A program made the translations under genes and the position numbers. Source: Nitrospiraceae bacterium (GTDB lineage Bacteria; Nitrospirota; Thermodesulfovibrionia; Thermodesulfovibrionales; UBA1546). Taken from it: a stretch of DNA of 64,000 nt. Positions 24,837 to 35,569 of the stretch are shown here, piece by piece; position 1 is the first letter of the stretch; every line of letters starts with the position of its first letter. The stretch covers positions 161,072 to 225,071 of the forward strand of contig JAJFTJ010000005.1 of the NCBI GenBank assembly GCA_021373015.1, read 5' to 3'. The notes beneath the pieces are model-generated. The model ran no database searches and had not been told where the DNA came from. It worked only from the letters and a program-made list of their open reading frames with translations.

Positions 24837-27032
24837 ATGCTCATCAATGATCACATCAAACGTATTATCAAAAGTGAACACTGGGATCCTTTTAGCGTCC
24901 TTGGCATGCATTATGTTGATGAAAATAACAAAAAAGGAATAGTTGTGCGTGCATTTATACCGGATGCTGATGAAACTTGGATTGTTGAAGAAGAAAATAA
25001 AAAAACATACAAAGCTGAAAAGATTGACAAGACTGGTTTTTTCGAAAAACGTTTTGAAGGAAAGAAAAAATTTTTCAGATATAAGTTAAAGATTAGAACC
25101 TTAGATAATAAGACATCAGAATTTTATGACCCGTATTCATTTCTACCAATATTATCAGATTTTGACCTTCATCTTATAGGTGAAGGAAATCACTACAAGG
25201 CTTATGAAAAACTTGGCGCACATGTAATGAAAATTAATGGCATTAAAGGAGTTCATTTTGCTGTGTGGGCTCCGAATGCAAAAAGAATCAGTATTGTAGG
25301 CGGATTTAACAACTGGAATGGCAAAAGACATCAGATGCGTGTATTGGGCTCGTCAGGAATATGGGAGTTGTTTATCCCAGGTCTTAACGAAGGTGAGTTA
25401 TACAAATTCGAGATAAAAACAAAATTGAATGACATAATCCTTAAATCAGACCCGTATGCTTTTTATTCTGAATACAGACCCAAGACTGCTTCAATTGTTC
25501 ATGACATTAATAAATATAAATGGAATGACACAGAGTGGATTAGTAAACGATCAAATAAGAATCTGCTTGAAGCGCCGATCTCAGCATATGAAGTTCATCT
25601 TGGCTCGTGGATGCGCGTGCCTGATGAAAAGAACAGATTTTTAACCTACAGAGAACTTGCAGACAAGCTTATCCCCTATGTAAAAAATATGGGATATACA
25701 CATATAGAACTATTGCCGATTATGGAACATCCTTTTGATGCATCATGGGGGTATCAAGTAATAGGATATTTCGCACCTACAAGCAGGCATGGCAGTCCAG
25801 AGGATTTCATGTATTTTGTGGATAGATGTCATCAGAATAATATCGGTTTAATACTCGACTGGGTACCTGCACATTTTCCTAAAGACTCTCATGGTCTGGC
25901 AAATTTTGATGGAACTGCTCTATATGAGCACAGAGATCCAAGAAAGGCTGAACATAAAGATTGGGGTACTCTGATTTTCAATTATGGGAGAAACGAGGTT
26001 AAAAATTTCCTGATCTCCAATGCATTGTTCTGGATAGAAAAATATCATATAGATGGATTAAGGGTTGATGCAGTAGCTTCGATGATCTATCTTGATTATT
26101 CAAAGGAAGAAGGCGAATGGCTTCCTAATATTTTTGGCGGCAGAGAGAATCTTGAGGCAATAGATTTTATCAAAAAATTTAATGAAGTCATGCATTTCAA
26201 TCATCCTGGCATTCTTACAATTGCAGAAGAATCAACAGCGTGGTCAGGTGTTTCAAGACCCACTTACCTTGGCGGTCTTGGATTCAGCTTAAAATGGAAT
26301 ATGGGATGGATGCATGACACGCTTGAGTATTTTTCAAAAGAAGCTGTTTACAGGAAATATCACCAGCACAATCTTACCTTTGGTCTTTTATATGCATTTA
26401 CCGAGAATTTTATGCTTGTGCTTTCGCATGACGAGGTTGTTTATGAAAAATGTTCAATGCTTAACAAGATGCCGGGAGATACATGGCAGAAATTTGCCAA
26501 TCTCAGACTTATATATGGATTTATGTTTGGACATCCGGGAAAGAAACTGCTTTTTATGGGCAATGATATAGGTCAATGGGATGAATGGAATTTTGACAAA
26601 AGCATTGACTGGCATCTGTTAGAATACGAATCACATAGATCGCTTCAGAAGTATGTTAAGGATCTGAATAAATTTTACAAATTAGAAGCTTCTCTGTATG
26701 AAGTAGATTTTGTTCACAATGGATTTGAATGGATTGATTTCCATGATACTGAACAGAGCATTATATCATTCATAAGAAAAGCTAAAAACTCTGAAAATTT
26801 TCTTTTGTTTGTCTGTAATTTTACTCCAGTGCCGAGAACTGATTACAGGATAGGCGTTCCTGCTGATGGAATTTACAAAGAAGTTTTTAACACTGATAAT
26901 TCTGAGTACGGCGGAAGCAATATGCTGAACGGAGGCATAATCAAAACAGAAAATAAACAGTATCATGGCAGGGAATATTCTATTTCAATAACAATCCCTC
27001 CTTTGGCTTTAAGTGTATTTAAGATGGCTTAG
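24837..27032 (+). CDS. glgB: 1,4-alpha-glucan branching enzyme
   Basis: GlgB makes the alpha-1,6 branches of glycogen. The 731-residue protein has an N-terminal CBM48-type domain ([20 protein letters not shown]), then a GH13 barrel with [20 protein letters not shown], the nucleophile in [15 protein letters not shown], the acid in [11 protein letters not shown], and [12 protein letters not shown]-terminal all-beta domain closes the chain. It abuts ubiX without a gap. No other glycogen genes are nearby, so linkage to ubiX and udg is probably transcriptional convenience. Confidence 0.95.
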   Translation: MLINDHIKRIIKSEHWDPFSVLGMHYVDENNKKGIVVRAFIPDADETWIVEEENKKTYKAEKIDKTGFFEKRFEGKKKFFRYKLKIRTLDNKTSEFYDPYSFLPILSDFDLHLIGEGNHYKAYEKLGAHVMKINGIKGVHFAVWAPNAKRISIVGGFNNWNGKRHQMRVLGSSGIWELFIPGLNEGELYKFEIKTKLNDIILKSDPYAFYSEYRPKTASIVHDINKYKWNDTEWISKRSNKNLLEAPISAYEVHLGSWMRVPDEKNRFLTYRELADKLIPYVKNMGYTHIELLPIMEHPFDASWGYQVIGYFAPTSRHGSPEDFMYFVDRCHQNNIGLILDWVPAHFPKDSHGLANFDGTALYEHRDPRKAEHKDWGTLIFNYGRNEVKNFLISNALFWIEKYHIDGLRVDAVASMIYLDYSKEEGEWLPNIFGGRENLEAIDFIKKFNEVMHFNHPGILTIAEESTAWSGVSRPTYLGGLGFSLKWNMGWMHDTLEYFSKEAVYRKYHQHNLTFGLLYAFTENFMLVLSHDEVVYEKCSMLNKMPGDTWQKFANLRLIYGFMFGHPGKKLLFMGNDIGQWDEWNFDKSIDWHLLEYESHRSLQKYVKDLNKFYKLEASLYEVDFVHNGFEWIDFHDTEQSIISFIRKAKNSENFLLFVCNFTPVPRTDYRIGVPADGIYKEVFNTDNSEYGGSNMLNGGIIKTENKQYHGREYSISITIPPLALSVFKMA

Positions 27033-27087
27033 TTTGAACCAAAGGTCTCTAAGAAATATTGACAAACAAGGGGTTAAGTGATAATAT

Positions 27088-27789
27088 TTGAACAAGATGT
27101 TTATATTAATAATAGCTATTTTGTTAGCCACTGCCAATGTTTCAGATGCTGAAATATATAAGCAGGTGGATGATGACGGTGTAATTCTATACACTAATGC
27201 GCCTGCAGGCAAGAAAAACGAGCGAGTTGTAAAAGAGAAAAAAGAAAGATCACAAGCTAAGACTAAACATCAAACTATAAACACACCAAACAATTACAAA
27301 GGCGCTTACTCGCAGATCGCAGAGGAAAAAGCAAAAGAGAACAACTTAGACCCTTCGCTTGTCCACGCTGTTATAAAAACAGAATCAAACTGGAATCATC
27401 AGGCTGTATCAAGAAAGGGCGCTATGGGTCTTATGCAGCTTATGCCTAATACTGCCAATGCAATGAAGGTCAAAAACCCATTTGATCCTGAGGAAAATAT
27501 ACAGGGTGGGACCAAATATCTGAGGTACCTAGTAGAAAGATTTAACGGCAATCTGACTCTTGCGCTTGCTGCTTACAATGCAGGACCTACAACAGTAGAA
27601 AAATACGGTTCTATCCCTCCTATTTCCGAGACCAGAAAATATGTAAAAAAGGTTATGACTCTGTATAATGGAACAGAATATACCATCAATACAAAAAAAC
27701 CTGAAAATATTTACAAAATAGTTTTGGAAGATGGATCAGTACTTTTTACAAATTCCCCTGTTTTGAAGAACTCTTCTGCAAGGTTCTAA
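27088..27789 (+). CDS. lytic transglycosylase with an N-terminal DUF4124-like domain
   Basis: The signal peptide (FILIIAILLATANVSDA) is followed by a DUF4124-like segment (EIYKQVDDDGVILYTNAP), a linker, and an SLT domain with catalytic Glu in KTESNWNHQAVSRKGAMGLM, then AAYNAGPTTVEKYG and ETRKYVKKV. A second short copy of the DUF4124-like motif (IYKIVLEDGSVLFTNSP) closes the protein. It cleaves peptidoglycan glycan strands in the periplasm. I keep the TTG at 27088, which has AAGGGG 13 bases upstream; an ATG at 27097 is an alternative that leaves the signal peptide intact. nadA starts one base after its stop. Confidence 0.88.
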   Translation: MNKMFILIIAILLATANVSDAEIYKQVDDDGVILYTNAPAGKKNERVVKEKKERSQAKTKHQTINTPNNYKGAYSQIAEEKAKENNLDPSLVHAVIKTESNWNHQAVSRKGAMGLMQLMPNTANAMKVKNPFDPEENIQGGTKYLRYLVERFNGNLTLALAAYNAGPTTVEKYGSIPPISETRKYVKKVMTLYNGTEYTINTKKPENIYKIVLEDGSVLFTNSPVLKNSSARF

Positions 27790-28776
27790 ATGTCTTCAAC
27801 ACATAATGCTGTTAAAGAAGAAATCTTAAGACTAAAGTCTGAACAGCACGCAATTATCCTTGCGCATAATTACCAGAGAGACGAGGTGCAGGATATAGCT
27901 GATTTTGTAGGAGATTCTCTTGAGCTTTGCCGCAAGGCTGCTGAAATCGATTGCAAGACAATAGTCTTCGCTGGCGTGCATTTTATGGCAGAAAGCGCTT
28001 CAATACTATGTCCTGATAAGACTGTGCTTCTGACTGAAATTGAGGCTGGATGCCCGATGGCTGATATGATAAAAGTTGATACTCCGAGGCCGGTATTTAG
28101 AAACTTTCCTGGATTCACAAATCCTCCTTCATATGTATACCCTGTGAATTACAGCCTTCGCGACATTAAGGCTCAGCATCCAAGCGCCCCAGTGGTTGCG
28201 TATGTGAATACATCTGCTGCTGTTAAGGCTAACAGCGATATATGCTGCACATCGGCAAACATAATTAATGTTATAGAATCATTAGAAGCTGAAGAGATTA
28301 TATGTGTCCCTGACAAAAATCTTGCTCAATGGGCAGCGAAGAGTACCAAGAAAAAAATTATATCATGGGATGGATTCTGCCATGTGCACGAAAGGGTAAC
28401 GTCTGATGATGTGAGGAAAGCCAGAGCAGAACATCCCAATGCAGTTGTGCTTGCGCATCCTGAATGCGGACCCGATGTTCTTGAAATCGTTGATCACGTG
28501 ACAAGTACATCTGGAATGCTCAGGTTTGTAAAGGCATCGACTGAAAAAGAATTTATTATAGGCACGGAAATAGGAATACTTCACAGGCTAAGAAAAGAAA
28601 ATCCTGCAAAAATTTTTTACCTGCTAAGAAAAGATATGGTCTGTTTCAATATGAAGAAAACAACCTTAGACAGCGTGTTCAGGGCTTTGCAGCAGAATAA
28701 TTTTATTATCAAGGTTCCTGATCATATAAGGATGCCTGCAAAAAGAGCTCTTGACAGAATGCTTGAAGTAAAGTAA
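27790..28776 (+). CDS. nadA: quinolinate synthase
   Basis: NadA condenses iminoaspartate with dihydroxyacetone phosphate to quinolinate in NAD synthesis, using a [4Fe-4S] cluster. Family blocks are [44 protein letters not shown] [23 protein letters not shown] and [11 protein letters not shown]. Candidate cluster cysteines are in [13 protein letters not shown] and VCFNMK. The length of 328 residues fits. No nadB or nadC is in the window. Confidence 0.95.
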   Translation: MSSTHNAVKEEILRLKSEQHAIILAHNYQRDEVQDIADFVGDSLELCRKAAEIDCKTIVFAGVHFMAESASILCPDKTVLLTEIEAGCPMADMIKVDTPRPVFRNFPGFTNPPSYVYPVNYSLRDIKAQHPSAPVVAYVNTSAAVKANSDICCTSANIINVIESLEAEEIICVPDKNLAQWAAKSTKKKIISWDGFCHVHERVTSDDVRKARAEHPNAVVLAHPECGPDVLEIVDHVTSTSGMLRFVKASTEKEFIIGTEIGILHRLRKENPAKIFYLLRKDMVCFNMKKTTLDSVFRALQQNNFIIKVPDHIRMPAKRALDRMLEVK

Positions 28777-28786
28777 GTTTTTCTTA

Positions 28787-29740
28787 ATGGATATTAAGAA
28801 GTGCAAGTCTAAAAGCATTAACCCTTCGGAGATTACGCCAAAAGAGCTTTACCTGAATAGAAGAAGCTTCATCCAGAATGCTGCGCTTACATTGGCAGGA
28901 CTTGGTGTAACCGGCGTGGTATTTGGATCTGGAGCAGACGGCGGACAGAAGCTTAGTATAAATAAAAAAAGCCGATATACAGTTGACGAAAAAACTACTT
29001 CGTTCAAAGACGCATCAAGCTACAATAATTTTTACGAATTCTCCACAGAAAAAAACAATATTGCAGAACTGAGCAGGAATTTCAAGACAAGGCCATGGAC
29101 AATGGCTGTAAAAGGAAATGTTAAAAATCCTCATGTTTATGATATTGATAAACTGTTAAAAGTATTCCAACTGGAAGAAAGAATTTATCGCTTTCGCTGC
29201 GTTGAAGCATGGTCAATGGTTATCCCGTGGATAGGATTTTCTTTGAGTGAACTTTTGAAAAGATCGAATCCAACATCAGCAGCCAAGTATGTTGAATTTA
29301 GAACAATTTATAACCCTGCTCAAATGCCAGGACAAAAACGCGATGTGCTGGCATGGCCTTATATGGAAGGCTTGAGAATGGATGAAGCAATGAATCCCTT
29401 GACAATACTTGCCGTCGGAATGTACGGAGAGATTCTGCCAAACCAAAACGGTGCGCCGGTACGCCTTGTTGTTCCGTGGAAATATGGTTTTAAGAGCATA
29501 AAATCAATTGTAGAAATAAGACTTGTTGAACAGATGCCTGTAACTTCATGGATGAAAGCAATCCCAGACGAATATGGTTTTTATGCAAATGTGAATCCCA
29601 ATGTAGATCATCCTAGATGGAGCCAGGCACAGGAAAGAAGAATAGGGGAGTTTTTGAAAAGAAAGACCTTGATGTTCAATGGTTATGAAAAAGAGGTTTC
29701 AGATCTTTACAAAGGAATGGACTTGAGAAAGTTTTTTTAA
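28787..29740 (+). CDS. msrP: periplasmic methionine sulfoxide reductase, molybdopterin subunit
   Basis: MsrP (YedY) reduces methionine sulfoxide in periplasmic proteins using Mo-molybdopterin. A Tat signal is present ([18 protein letters not shown]). The molybdenum-ligand cysteine is in [15 protein letters not shown], and [17 protein letters not shown] and [10 protein letters not shown] are typical. The length is 317 residues. The haem subunit gene msrQ begins four bases downstream, so the pair is intact. Confidence 0.95.
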   Translation: MDIKKCKSKSINPSEITPKELYLNRRSFIQNAALTLAGLGVTGVVFGSGADGGQKLSINKKSRYTVDEKTTSFKDASSYNNFYEFSTEKNNIAELSRNFKTRPWTMAVKGNVKNPHVYDIDKLLKVFQLEERIYRFRCVEAWSMVIPWIGFSLSELLKRSNPTSAAKYVEFRTIYNPAQMPGQKRDVLAWPYMEGLRMDEAMNPLTILAVGMYGEILPNQNGAPVRLVVPWKYGFKSIKSIVEIRLVEQMPVTSWMKAIPDEYGFYANVNPNVDHPRWSQAQERRIGEFLKRKTLMFNGYEKEVSDLYKGMDLRKFF

Positions 29741-29743
29741 AGA

Positions 29744-30340
29744 ATGCTATCAAAAATAAAACCGTTTGTTTTCTTCCTATCACTTTTACCGTTTGCATGG
29801 CTTGTATTTAATTTCTTTATTTCAGGACTTGGCGCAAATCCAATCGAAAAAATTATTCATATAACAGGTGACTGGACACTGAATTTTTTAGTCATCACTC
29901 TTCTGATTTCTCCGTTAAGAGAAATCACAGGCTTACCCTGGCTTCCAAATCTTAGAAAAATGCTGGGTCTTTTTTCGTTTTTTTATGCATGTCTGCATTT
30001 TCTTGCGTATGCAGGGCTTGATCAGCTGTTCTCTTTTGATTCAATTTTTTTTGACATTCAGAAACACAAGCGAATAATTGTAGGTTTTATAACATTCTTA
30101 TTTCTTGCTTTTCTTGCAATAACATCAAATGACAGGATTAAGCAAAAGCTTGGGATGCGCTGGAAAATATTTCATAAATTAATATATCTTGCTGCAATAG
30201 GAGGGATTATTCATTACCTCTTGCTTGTGAAAAGAGATATCAGGATTCCTCTGATATATGCTGGGATATTTACGATTCTTTTTGTTTATAGAATAATAAA
30301 ACAGCTTATGAAAAAATATAATTATTCACAGTTCCTTTAA
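29744..30340 (+). CDS. msrQ: haem-binding membrane subunit of the MsrPQ system
   Basis: MsrQ (YedZ) is an integral membrane b-type cytochrome that passes electrons from quinols to MsrP. About six hydrophobic helices are seen. Conserved elements are TGDWTLNFLVITLLISPLRE, RKMLGLFSFFYACLHFLAY (haem-ligand His) and KIFHKLIYLAAIGGIIHYL (further His). The length of 198 residues is standard. A weak hairpin with a T-run follows its stop. Confidence 0.94.
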   Translation: MLSKIKPFVFFLSLLPFAWLVFNFFISGLGANPIEKIIHITGDWTLNFLVITLLISPLREITGLPWLPNLRKMLGLFSFFYACLHFLAYAGLDQLFSFDSIFFDIQKHKRIIVGFITFLFLAFLAITSNDRIKQKLGMRWKIFHKLIYLAAIGGIIHYLLLVKRDIRIPLIYAGIFTILFVYRIIKQLMKKYNYSQFL

Positions 30341-30356
30341 AAAAGCGCATATTTTT

Positions 30357-30386
30357 TGCATGTGTGCTTTCATGCATATTTTTTTA
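30357..30386 (+). terminator. weak Rho-independent terminator after msrQ
   Basis: TGCATG (30357-30362) and CATGCA (30371-30376) form a six-pair stem with an eight-base loop, followed by TATTTTTTT. It also lies just beyond the stop codon of the convergent mscL. Confidence 0.5.
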
Positions 30387-30387
30387 T

Positions 30388-30834
30388 CTAATTGTTGCTA
30401 ACCTGTTTTATATCTGATGTGCAGTTAGGGCAGCGAACAGCTTTTGTATTAATTACAGACAGGCAATAAGGGCATTCTTTTGTTGAAGGAGCTGCAACAG
30501 GCTGCTGTTTCTTTAATCTATTAACTTGTCTAATAAGAATAAATATTGCAAAGGCAACTAGTATAAAATCAAGAATAGTATTGAAGAACAAACCATAATT
30601 CAGAGTAGCAGCTCCTGCAGCTTTTGCATCTTTTAAGGTTGCAAAAGACTGTCCTGAGATATTTATAAAAAGGCTTGAGAAATCCATTTTTCCTATAAGC
30701 AGTCCTAGCGGCGGCATAAGGATATCGTTAACAAGAGATGTTATTATTTTCCCAAAAGCAGCACCAATTATAATACCAACTGCCATGTCTAATACATTAC
30801 CGCGCATTGCAAATTCTTTGAATTCTTTGATCAT
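30388..30834 (-). CDS. mscL: large-conductance mechanosensitive channel with a C-terminal zinc ribbon
   Basis: MscL opens on membrane tension during hypo-osmotic shock. The first TM helix carries the family signature [20 protein letters not shown], followed by [20 protein letters not shown]; the second helix is near residues 85-105. The chain then departs from classical MscL: instead of the short helical bundle alone, it ends in a zinc ribbon [18 protein letters not shown] (two CxxC knuckles) facing the cytosol. At 148 residues it is slightly longer than E. coli MscL. The next gene upstream is a lipoprotein on the same strand. Confidence 0.93.
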   Translation of the reverse strand: MIKEFKEFAMRGNVLDMAVGIIIGAAFGKIITSLVNDILMPPLGLLIGKMDFSSLFINISGQSFATLKDAKAAGAATLNYGLFFNTILDFILVAFAIFILIRQVNRLKKQQPVAAPSTKECPYCLSVINTKAVRCPNCTSDIKQVSNN

Positions 30835-30860
30835 CTATTATCTCCTTTTTTAAAGAAAAA

Positions 30861-31922
30861 TTATTTCTGCTGTTCCATGAGTTTTTTCTGCCTGCTTATT
30901 GCATTGACAACTCTGTTAATTGCAGCAGATATTCTATTCTCAGGCTTACTTAATTGACTGTCTGCTTTTTTATAATAAATTAATGCCTGCTCCAGTTCGC
31001 CTGATACTTCATAGCAGATGCCTAGATTATATAAAATCGGTATTGCATTAGGTGATTTTATGCTGGATTCTTTCCAGAGATCGCATGCCCTGTCCAGACG
31101 ATTCCCTTTTGCGAACTCAAGTCCGCTTTCAAACTTTTTCTTTGAATCGCCTGAAGTAATTCCGTCAGTTGATTCGTCAACCTCAATATCTACTGCCACC
31201 TGATAGGGTGCAACATCTTTTCTGAATACCTGCTTTGTATAATTTTTTGCATTTATAAGAAGAGTTGATTTATCTGTAACTGCTCCCTTGTCAATACAGG
31301 CACTATGCCAAGAACTACCGCTAATGCTGTTTGAGTATAAAACCCTGCCTGTTTCAACTTCTATGAGCTTTGGCACAAAGGTGAAATTTGCAACTCTTTT
31401 TGTGCAATTTACAGGATAGGGTTCCCACACAGCACATGTTGTTATAGGGATAGTGCTTTTGCCGTAAGGATAATATGTTGTGGTGTACTGGCCGCAGCGT
31501 GTACGATTTTCAGTATATGGAGTGTCACTAATACTTAGAGTTGTGATAACTCCTGTATATATGCCCTTAGCTCCAAGCAGTTTCCCAATCTTTGCAGCAT
31601 TTTCTGGTTCAACTAGCCCGCTTTGAGAAAGTTTCAGTTCGCTTATGGTTTTATCTATCGCCATTCTGTCGATGAGTTTGTAATAAGGTTTATCGCTAAT
31701 TATTACTGTAGCCAGAGTTTCTTCTATCTCAGAAGCAAACTCTTTTCCATGTGGTCCATCAAATGGAAGCACAGCTATTTCCCTAACAAGTGTCGCTTCA
31801 TGAAATTTTGCAGGCATAGTAACGTTTGCATGTATTTTTGCAGGAGGAACGCAGCCTATAAAAGATAAAATAATTAATGGAAGCAGATAAAAGATAACAT
31901 GATTAACATTGTTTTTTATCAT
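30861..31922 (-). CDS. outer-membrane-type lipoprotein, CsgG-like domain plus TPR
   Basis: A lipoprotein signal peptide ends with lipobox LSFIGC near residue 24. Residues about 45-200 resemble the CsgG/GNA1162 fold (REIAVLPFDGPHGKEFASEI, YYKLIDRMAIDKTISEL, AKIGKLLGAKGIYTGVIT). The C-terminal 90 residues carry TPR-like helices (ILYNLGICYEVSGELEQALI). Six cysteines occur in the central region, possibly in disulfides. Related to the CsgG-like part of the 22167 gene product in fold only. Function is unknown; a periplasmic or outer-membrane assembly role is inferred. It is preceded by a spacer that carries the ppdK terminator. Confidence 0.7.
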   Translation of the reverse strand: MIKNNVNHVIFYLLPLIILSFIGCVPPAKIHANVTMPAKFHEATLVREIAVLPFDGPHGKEFASEIEETLATVIISDKPYYKLIDRMAIDKTISELKLSQSGLVEPENAAKIGKLLGAKGIYTGVITTLSISDTPYTENRTRCGQYTTTYYPYGKSTIPITTCAVWEPYPVNCTKRVANFTFVPKLIEVETGRVLYSNSISGSSWHSACIDKGAVTDKSTLLINAKNYTKQVFRKDVAPYQVAVDIEVDESTDGITSGDSKKKFESGLEFAKGNRLDRACDLWKESSIKSPNAIPILYNLGICYEVSGELEQALIYYKKADSQLSKPENRISAAINRVVNAISRQKKLMEQQK

Positions 31923-31986
31923 TTTAAAACCCTCTTTTTAACATGTAAAAATTTTTACAAGATAATAATGTTTAATATAGCATAAA

Positions 31987-32024
31987 AAAAGGATATCGAC
32001 AAATTATTCTGCCGATATCCTTTT
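31987..32024 (-). terminator. Rho-independent terminator of ppdK
   Basis: On the minus strand AAAAGGATATCG pairs with CGATATCCTTTT across a 14-base loop and is followed by further Ts. It starts about 20 bases after the ppdK stop. Confidence 0.8.
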
Positions 32025-32042
32025 AGAGATATTAATCAGCTT

Positions 32043-34709
32043 TTAGACAGTAGCCTTGCTCAGGTCTTTCCCTGTTTTTTCCTTTAAAGCTGCCTGCGCT
32101 GCAGCCAGTCTTGCAATAGGAACTCTGTACGGAGAACAGCTTACATAATTAAGTCCAATTTTATGGCAGAACTCAACTGATTTTGGGTCTCCGCCGTGCT
32201 CTCCGCATATTCCCATCTTTAGATCTTTCTTAACCTTTCTGCCTTTTTCAATAGCTGTTTTCATCAGCAGCCCAGTTCCTCCCTGATCAATGGAGATAAA
32301 CGGATCATCTTCAAGAATGCCTTTCTCAACATAAAATGGTAGGAACTTCCCGGCGTCATCTCTTGAAAGACCAAATGTTGTCTGGGTAAGGTCATTTGTT
32401 CCAAAGGAGAAAAATTCGGCGTGTGCTGCAATCTCATCAGCTGTTATGGCAGCCCTTGGAAGCTCTATCATAGTTCCAATAGTATATTTAATTTTTGTCT
32501 TGTATTTCTTCTGAACTTCATCAGCTGTTTTTGTAACTAAATTTCTCATAATCTTGAGCTCATTTACATGTCCTACTAATGGAATCATTATTTCTGGGAT
32601 GACCTTGATCCCCTGTTTTGAAAGTTCGCATGCGGCTTCTACAATTGCCTGTGCCTGCATTGCATATATCTCAGGATAGGTTATTCCAAGTCTGCAGCCT
32701 CTATGTCCTAGCATAGGATTGAACTCATGGAGAAACTTAGACCTGTTTTTAAGCTTTTCGAATGGCACTTCCATCTGATGCGCAAGGTTTTTGAGGTCTT
32801 CATCAGAATGCGGGATAAATTCATGCAATGGAGGATCAAGAAGTCTGATTGTTACAGGCAGTCCTTTCATTTCCTTGAATATTCCCTTGAAATCGCCTTT
32901 TTGCATAGGAAGAATTTTTGCAAGCGCCGCCTTTCTTCCATCTGTATCATCAGCCAATATCATTTCTCTTACTGCGCTGATTCTTTCAGGATCAAAGAAC
33001 ATATGTTCTGTTCTGCATAAGCCGATTCCTTCAGCGCCGAATTTTCTTGCAACTGCCGAGTCGTGAGGAGTGTCAGCATTGCTTCTTACTCCTATTTTTC
33101 TGTATTCATCGACCCACTTCATAAATGTTCCAAATTCACCCGTAAGTTCAGGCTGGGTAAGCGGAGCCTCTCCGGCAATAACTTCACCGGTTGTTCCATT
33201 AAGTGTGATGTATTCACCTTCTTTGATTGTCATTGAGTTTACTGTGAATAGTCTTTGGCTCTCGTTTATATTTATTGTTCCGCATCCTGCAACGCAGCAT
33301 TTGCCCATTCCTCTTGCAACAACAGCTGCGTGTGATGTCATTCCGCCTCTTGCTGTGAGTATTCCCTGCGCAGCATGCATCCCGCCGATATCTTCAGGAG
33401 ATGTTTCGGTTCTTACTAGTATCACTTTTTCGCCCTGTACAGCAGCTTTTTCAGCATCTTCTGCTGTGAATACTACCTTGCCGACTGCTGCGCCGGGTGA
33501 TGCCGGCAGTCCCTTTGCAATCACCTTAACATGAGCTTTTGGATCTATCATTGGATGCAAGAGCTGGTCAAGCTGTTGTGGATCAATCCTGAGTATTGCT
33601 GTTTTCTTGTCAATGAATCCTTCTTTTACCATATCAATGGCAATCTTAAGTGCAGCAGCAGCAGTTCTCTTGCCGACTCTTGTCTGGAGCATATAGAGCT
33701 TGCCTTCCTGCACAGTAAACTCAATATCGAGCATGTCTCTATAGTGTTTCTCTAGCTTTTTGTAAATTTTATTAAGTTCATCATAGGCTTTTGGCAGTCT
33801 TTTCTTCAGCTCGCTGATGTGAAGAGGCGTTCTGATACCTGCGACAACGTCTTCGCCTTGTGCATTTATCAGGCATTCTGCAAAGAATTTTCTCTCTCCA
33901 TTGGATGGGTCTCTTGTAAAACCAACCCCTGTTCCTGAGTTATCGCCCATATTTCCAAATACCATTGTCTGAACATTACATGCTGTTCCCAGATTCTCAG
34001 GTATGTTGTTCAGTTTTCTGTATTTTATTGCCCTTTCGCCAAACCATGAGCCGAAAACGGCGTTGATAGCTTTCTTTAGCTGGTCATAAGGGTCTGAAGG
34101 AAAATTTTCTCCTACACTTCTTTTATATATAGTTTTGAATTCAACAACAACTTCTTTGATGTCCTCTGTTGTAAGGTCTGTGTCAAGCTGAACTCCTTTC
34201 CTGGATTTTATCTCTTCCAGAACTCTCTCAAACTTCTGTCTGTCGACTCCCATAACAATGTTTCCAAACATTGTTATGAATCTTCTGTATGCATCATATG
34301 CAAAACGCTCATTATTCGTTTTCTTGATGATAGCTCTGAGAGTTGCTTCATTAAGTCCGAGGTTGAGCACTGTATCCATCATTCCTGGCATTGAAAATTT
34401 TGCGCCTGAACGAACGGAGAGTAAAAGTGGATTTTTTGTATCCCCAAACTTCATGCCCATAGCTTTTTCAACTTTTTTTAAAGTACTCAGTACCTCTTCC
34501 CACATTCCAGTAGGATATTTTTTCTTGTTATTGAAATATTCATTGCATGCTAATGTTGTGATCGTAAACCCTGCTGGTACAGGAACTCTCAGATTTGTCA
34601 TTTCAGCAAGACCGGCACCTTTACCTCCAAGGAGGTCTTTCATGTCGCCTTTACCTTCTGCCTTTCCTGCGCCGAAAAAGTATACATACTTCTTTCTGCT
34701 TTTAGCCAT
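32043..34709 (-). CDS. ppdK: pyruvate, phosphate dikinase
   Basis: PPDK interconverts pyruvate + ATP + Pi and phosphoenolpyruvate + AMP + PPi. All three domains are present in the 888-residue chain: the ATP-grasp N terminus (DLLGGKGAGLAEMTNL), the swivelling phospho-histidine domain (GGMTSHAAVVARGMGKCCV) and the PEP/pyruvate barrel (GLCRTEHMFF, GHRGCRLGITYPEIY, FFSFGTNDLTQTTFG, CGEHGGDP). It is monocistronic, with a terminator downstream. In anaerobes it usually serves PEP formation from pyruvate or PPi-linked glycolysis. Confidence 0.97.
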   Translation of the reverse strand: MAKSRKKYVYFFGAGKAEGKGDMKDLLGGKGAGLAEMTNLRVPVPAGFTITTLACNEYFNNKKKYPTGMWEEVLSTLKKVEKAMGMKFGDTKNPLLLSVRSGAKFSMPGMMDTVLNLGLNEATLRAIIKKTNNERFAYDAYRRFITMFGNIVMGVDRQKFERVLEEIKSRKGVQLDTDLTTEDIKEVVVEFKTIYKRSVGENFPSDPYDQLKKAINAVFGSWFGERAIKYRKLNNIPENLGTACNVQTMVFGNMGDNSGTGVGFTRDPSNGERKFFAECLINAQGEDVVAGIRTPLHISELKKRLPKAYDELNKIYKKLEKHYRDMLDIEFTVQEGKLYMLQTRVGKRTAAAALKIAIDMVKEGFIDKKTAILRIDPQQLDQLLHPMIDPKAHVKVIAKGLPASPGAAVGKVVFTAEDAEKAAVQGEKVILVRTETSPEDIGGMHAAQGILTARGGMTSHAAVVARGMGKCCVAGCGTININESQRLFTVNSMTIKEGEYITLNGTTGEVIAGEAPLTQPELTGEFGTFMKWVDEYRKIGVRSNADTPHDSAVARKFGAEGIGLCRTEHMFFDPERISAVREMILADDTDGRKAALAKILPMQKGDFKGIFKEMKGLPVTIRLLDPPLHEFIPHSDEDLKNLAHQMEVPFEKLKNRSKFLHEFNPMLGHRGCRLGITYPEIYAMQAQAIVEAACELSKQGIKVIPEIMIPLVGHVNELKIMRNLVTKTADEVQKKYKTKIKYTIGTMIELPRAAITADEIAAHAEFFSFGTNDLTQTTFGLSRDDAGKFLPFYVEKGILEDDPFISIDQGGTGLLMKTAIEKGRKVKKDLKMGICGEHGGDPKSVEFCHKIGLNYVSCSPYRVPIARLAAAQAALKEKTGKDLSKATV

Positions 34710-34936
34710 TCAATCTCCTCCAGAAATAAGGAATTTTCCTCTACGGTTAGATAAAATACCTCATAAGAATAGAAAATTCAATACATTTTAGGCTTGATAA
34801 TAAAAATTAATATATAATTTATCGGTTTAGGTATCCTGTGTAACTAATTGATTATAAATATTAATATACATATATATCTTGATAATTCTCAATGTTGCAT
34901 TTGCAGCTTTTTATTAAACTATGTTAAAACAGACAG

Positions 34937-35545
34937 GTGCTAGAGACATTTTTCAAGTGGCTTGTTGATTTAATAGGGGTGATGGGTTACCCTGGGATTG
35001 CATTTCTCATGTTTATCGAAAGCACATTCATTCCTTTACCTTCTGAGCTTGTCATTCCACCTGCCGGTTATCTAATATCTCAGAATCAGATGAGCTGGGC
35101 TGGTGTTTTAATAGCAGGCACAGCAGGAAGTCTGTTTGGCGCATTATTCAATTATGTTATAGCAGTCCATTATGGACGAAGATTTATACTCAAATACGGG
35201 AAATATTTTTTTATAACCAAAGAGCATTTTGAAAAAGGCGAAAGGTTTTTTAAAATTCATGGAAGCATAAGCACATTTGTCGGCAGGCTGATTCTTGGAA
35301 TCAGACATTATATTTCGTTTCCTGCCGGGCTTGCCAGAATGGATATTAAAAAATTCTGTTTTTACACATCACTTGGCGCTGGAATATGGGTCTGGGTGCT
35401 TGCATACATAGGCTATTTTGTAGGGAATAACCAGGAAAAAGTCCTTGAAGTCAGCAGACAATGGAGTATTTACGCCATATCAGGATGTGCGGTTCTTGTT
35501 ATTCTGTATGTTTTATGGCATAAAAAGAAGAACTCGAAAAAATAG
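34937..35545 (+). CDS. DedA-family membrane protein
   Basis: The 202-residue protein belongs to the DedA/VTT superfamily, implicated in polyprenyl-phosphate or phospholipid flipping. It has the family blocks FIESTFIPLPSELVIPPAGY, GTAGSLFGALFNYVIAVHYG, GRRFILKYGKYFF and the Arg motif GRLILGIRHYISFPAGLARM. About four to five membrane segments are seen. The start used is GTG at 34937; no ATG is in frame before the second conserved block except the one at 34981, whose ribosome site is too close. The 227-bp gap to the divergent ppdK holds both promoters, but I see no clear box. Confidence 0.88.
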   Translation: MLETFFKWLVDLIGVMGYPGIAFLMFIESTFIPLPSELVIPPAGYLISQNQMSWAGVLIAGTAGSLFGALFNYVIAVHYGRRFILKYGKYFFITKEHFEKGERFFKIHGSISTFVGRLILGIRHYISFPAGLARMDIKKFCFYTSLGAGIWVWVLAYIGYFVGNNQEKVLEVSRQWSIYAISGCAVLVILYVLWHKKKNSKK

Positions 35546-35569
35546 ATTTTTACAGTCGGACATGTCAGA

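Noticed and set aside
33070..33534. Long plus-strand ORF inside ppdK
   Set aside because: It is the shadow of the strongly conserved ppdK frame and resembles no protein; the same holds for other long antisense frames in hemE, ilvD and cysK.
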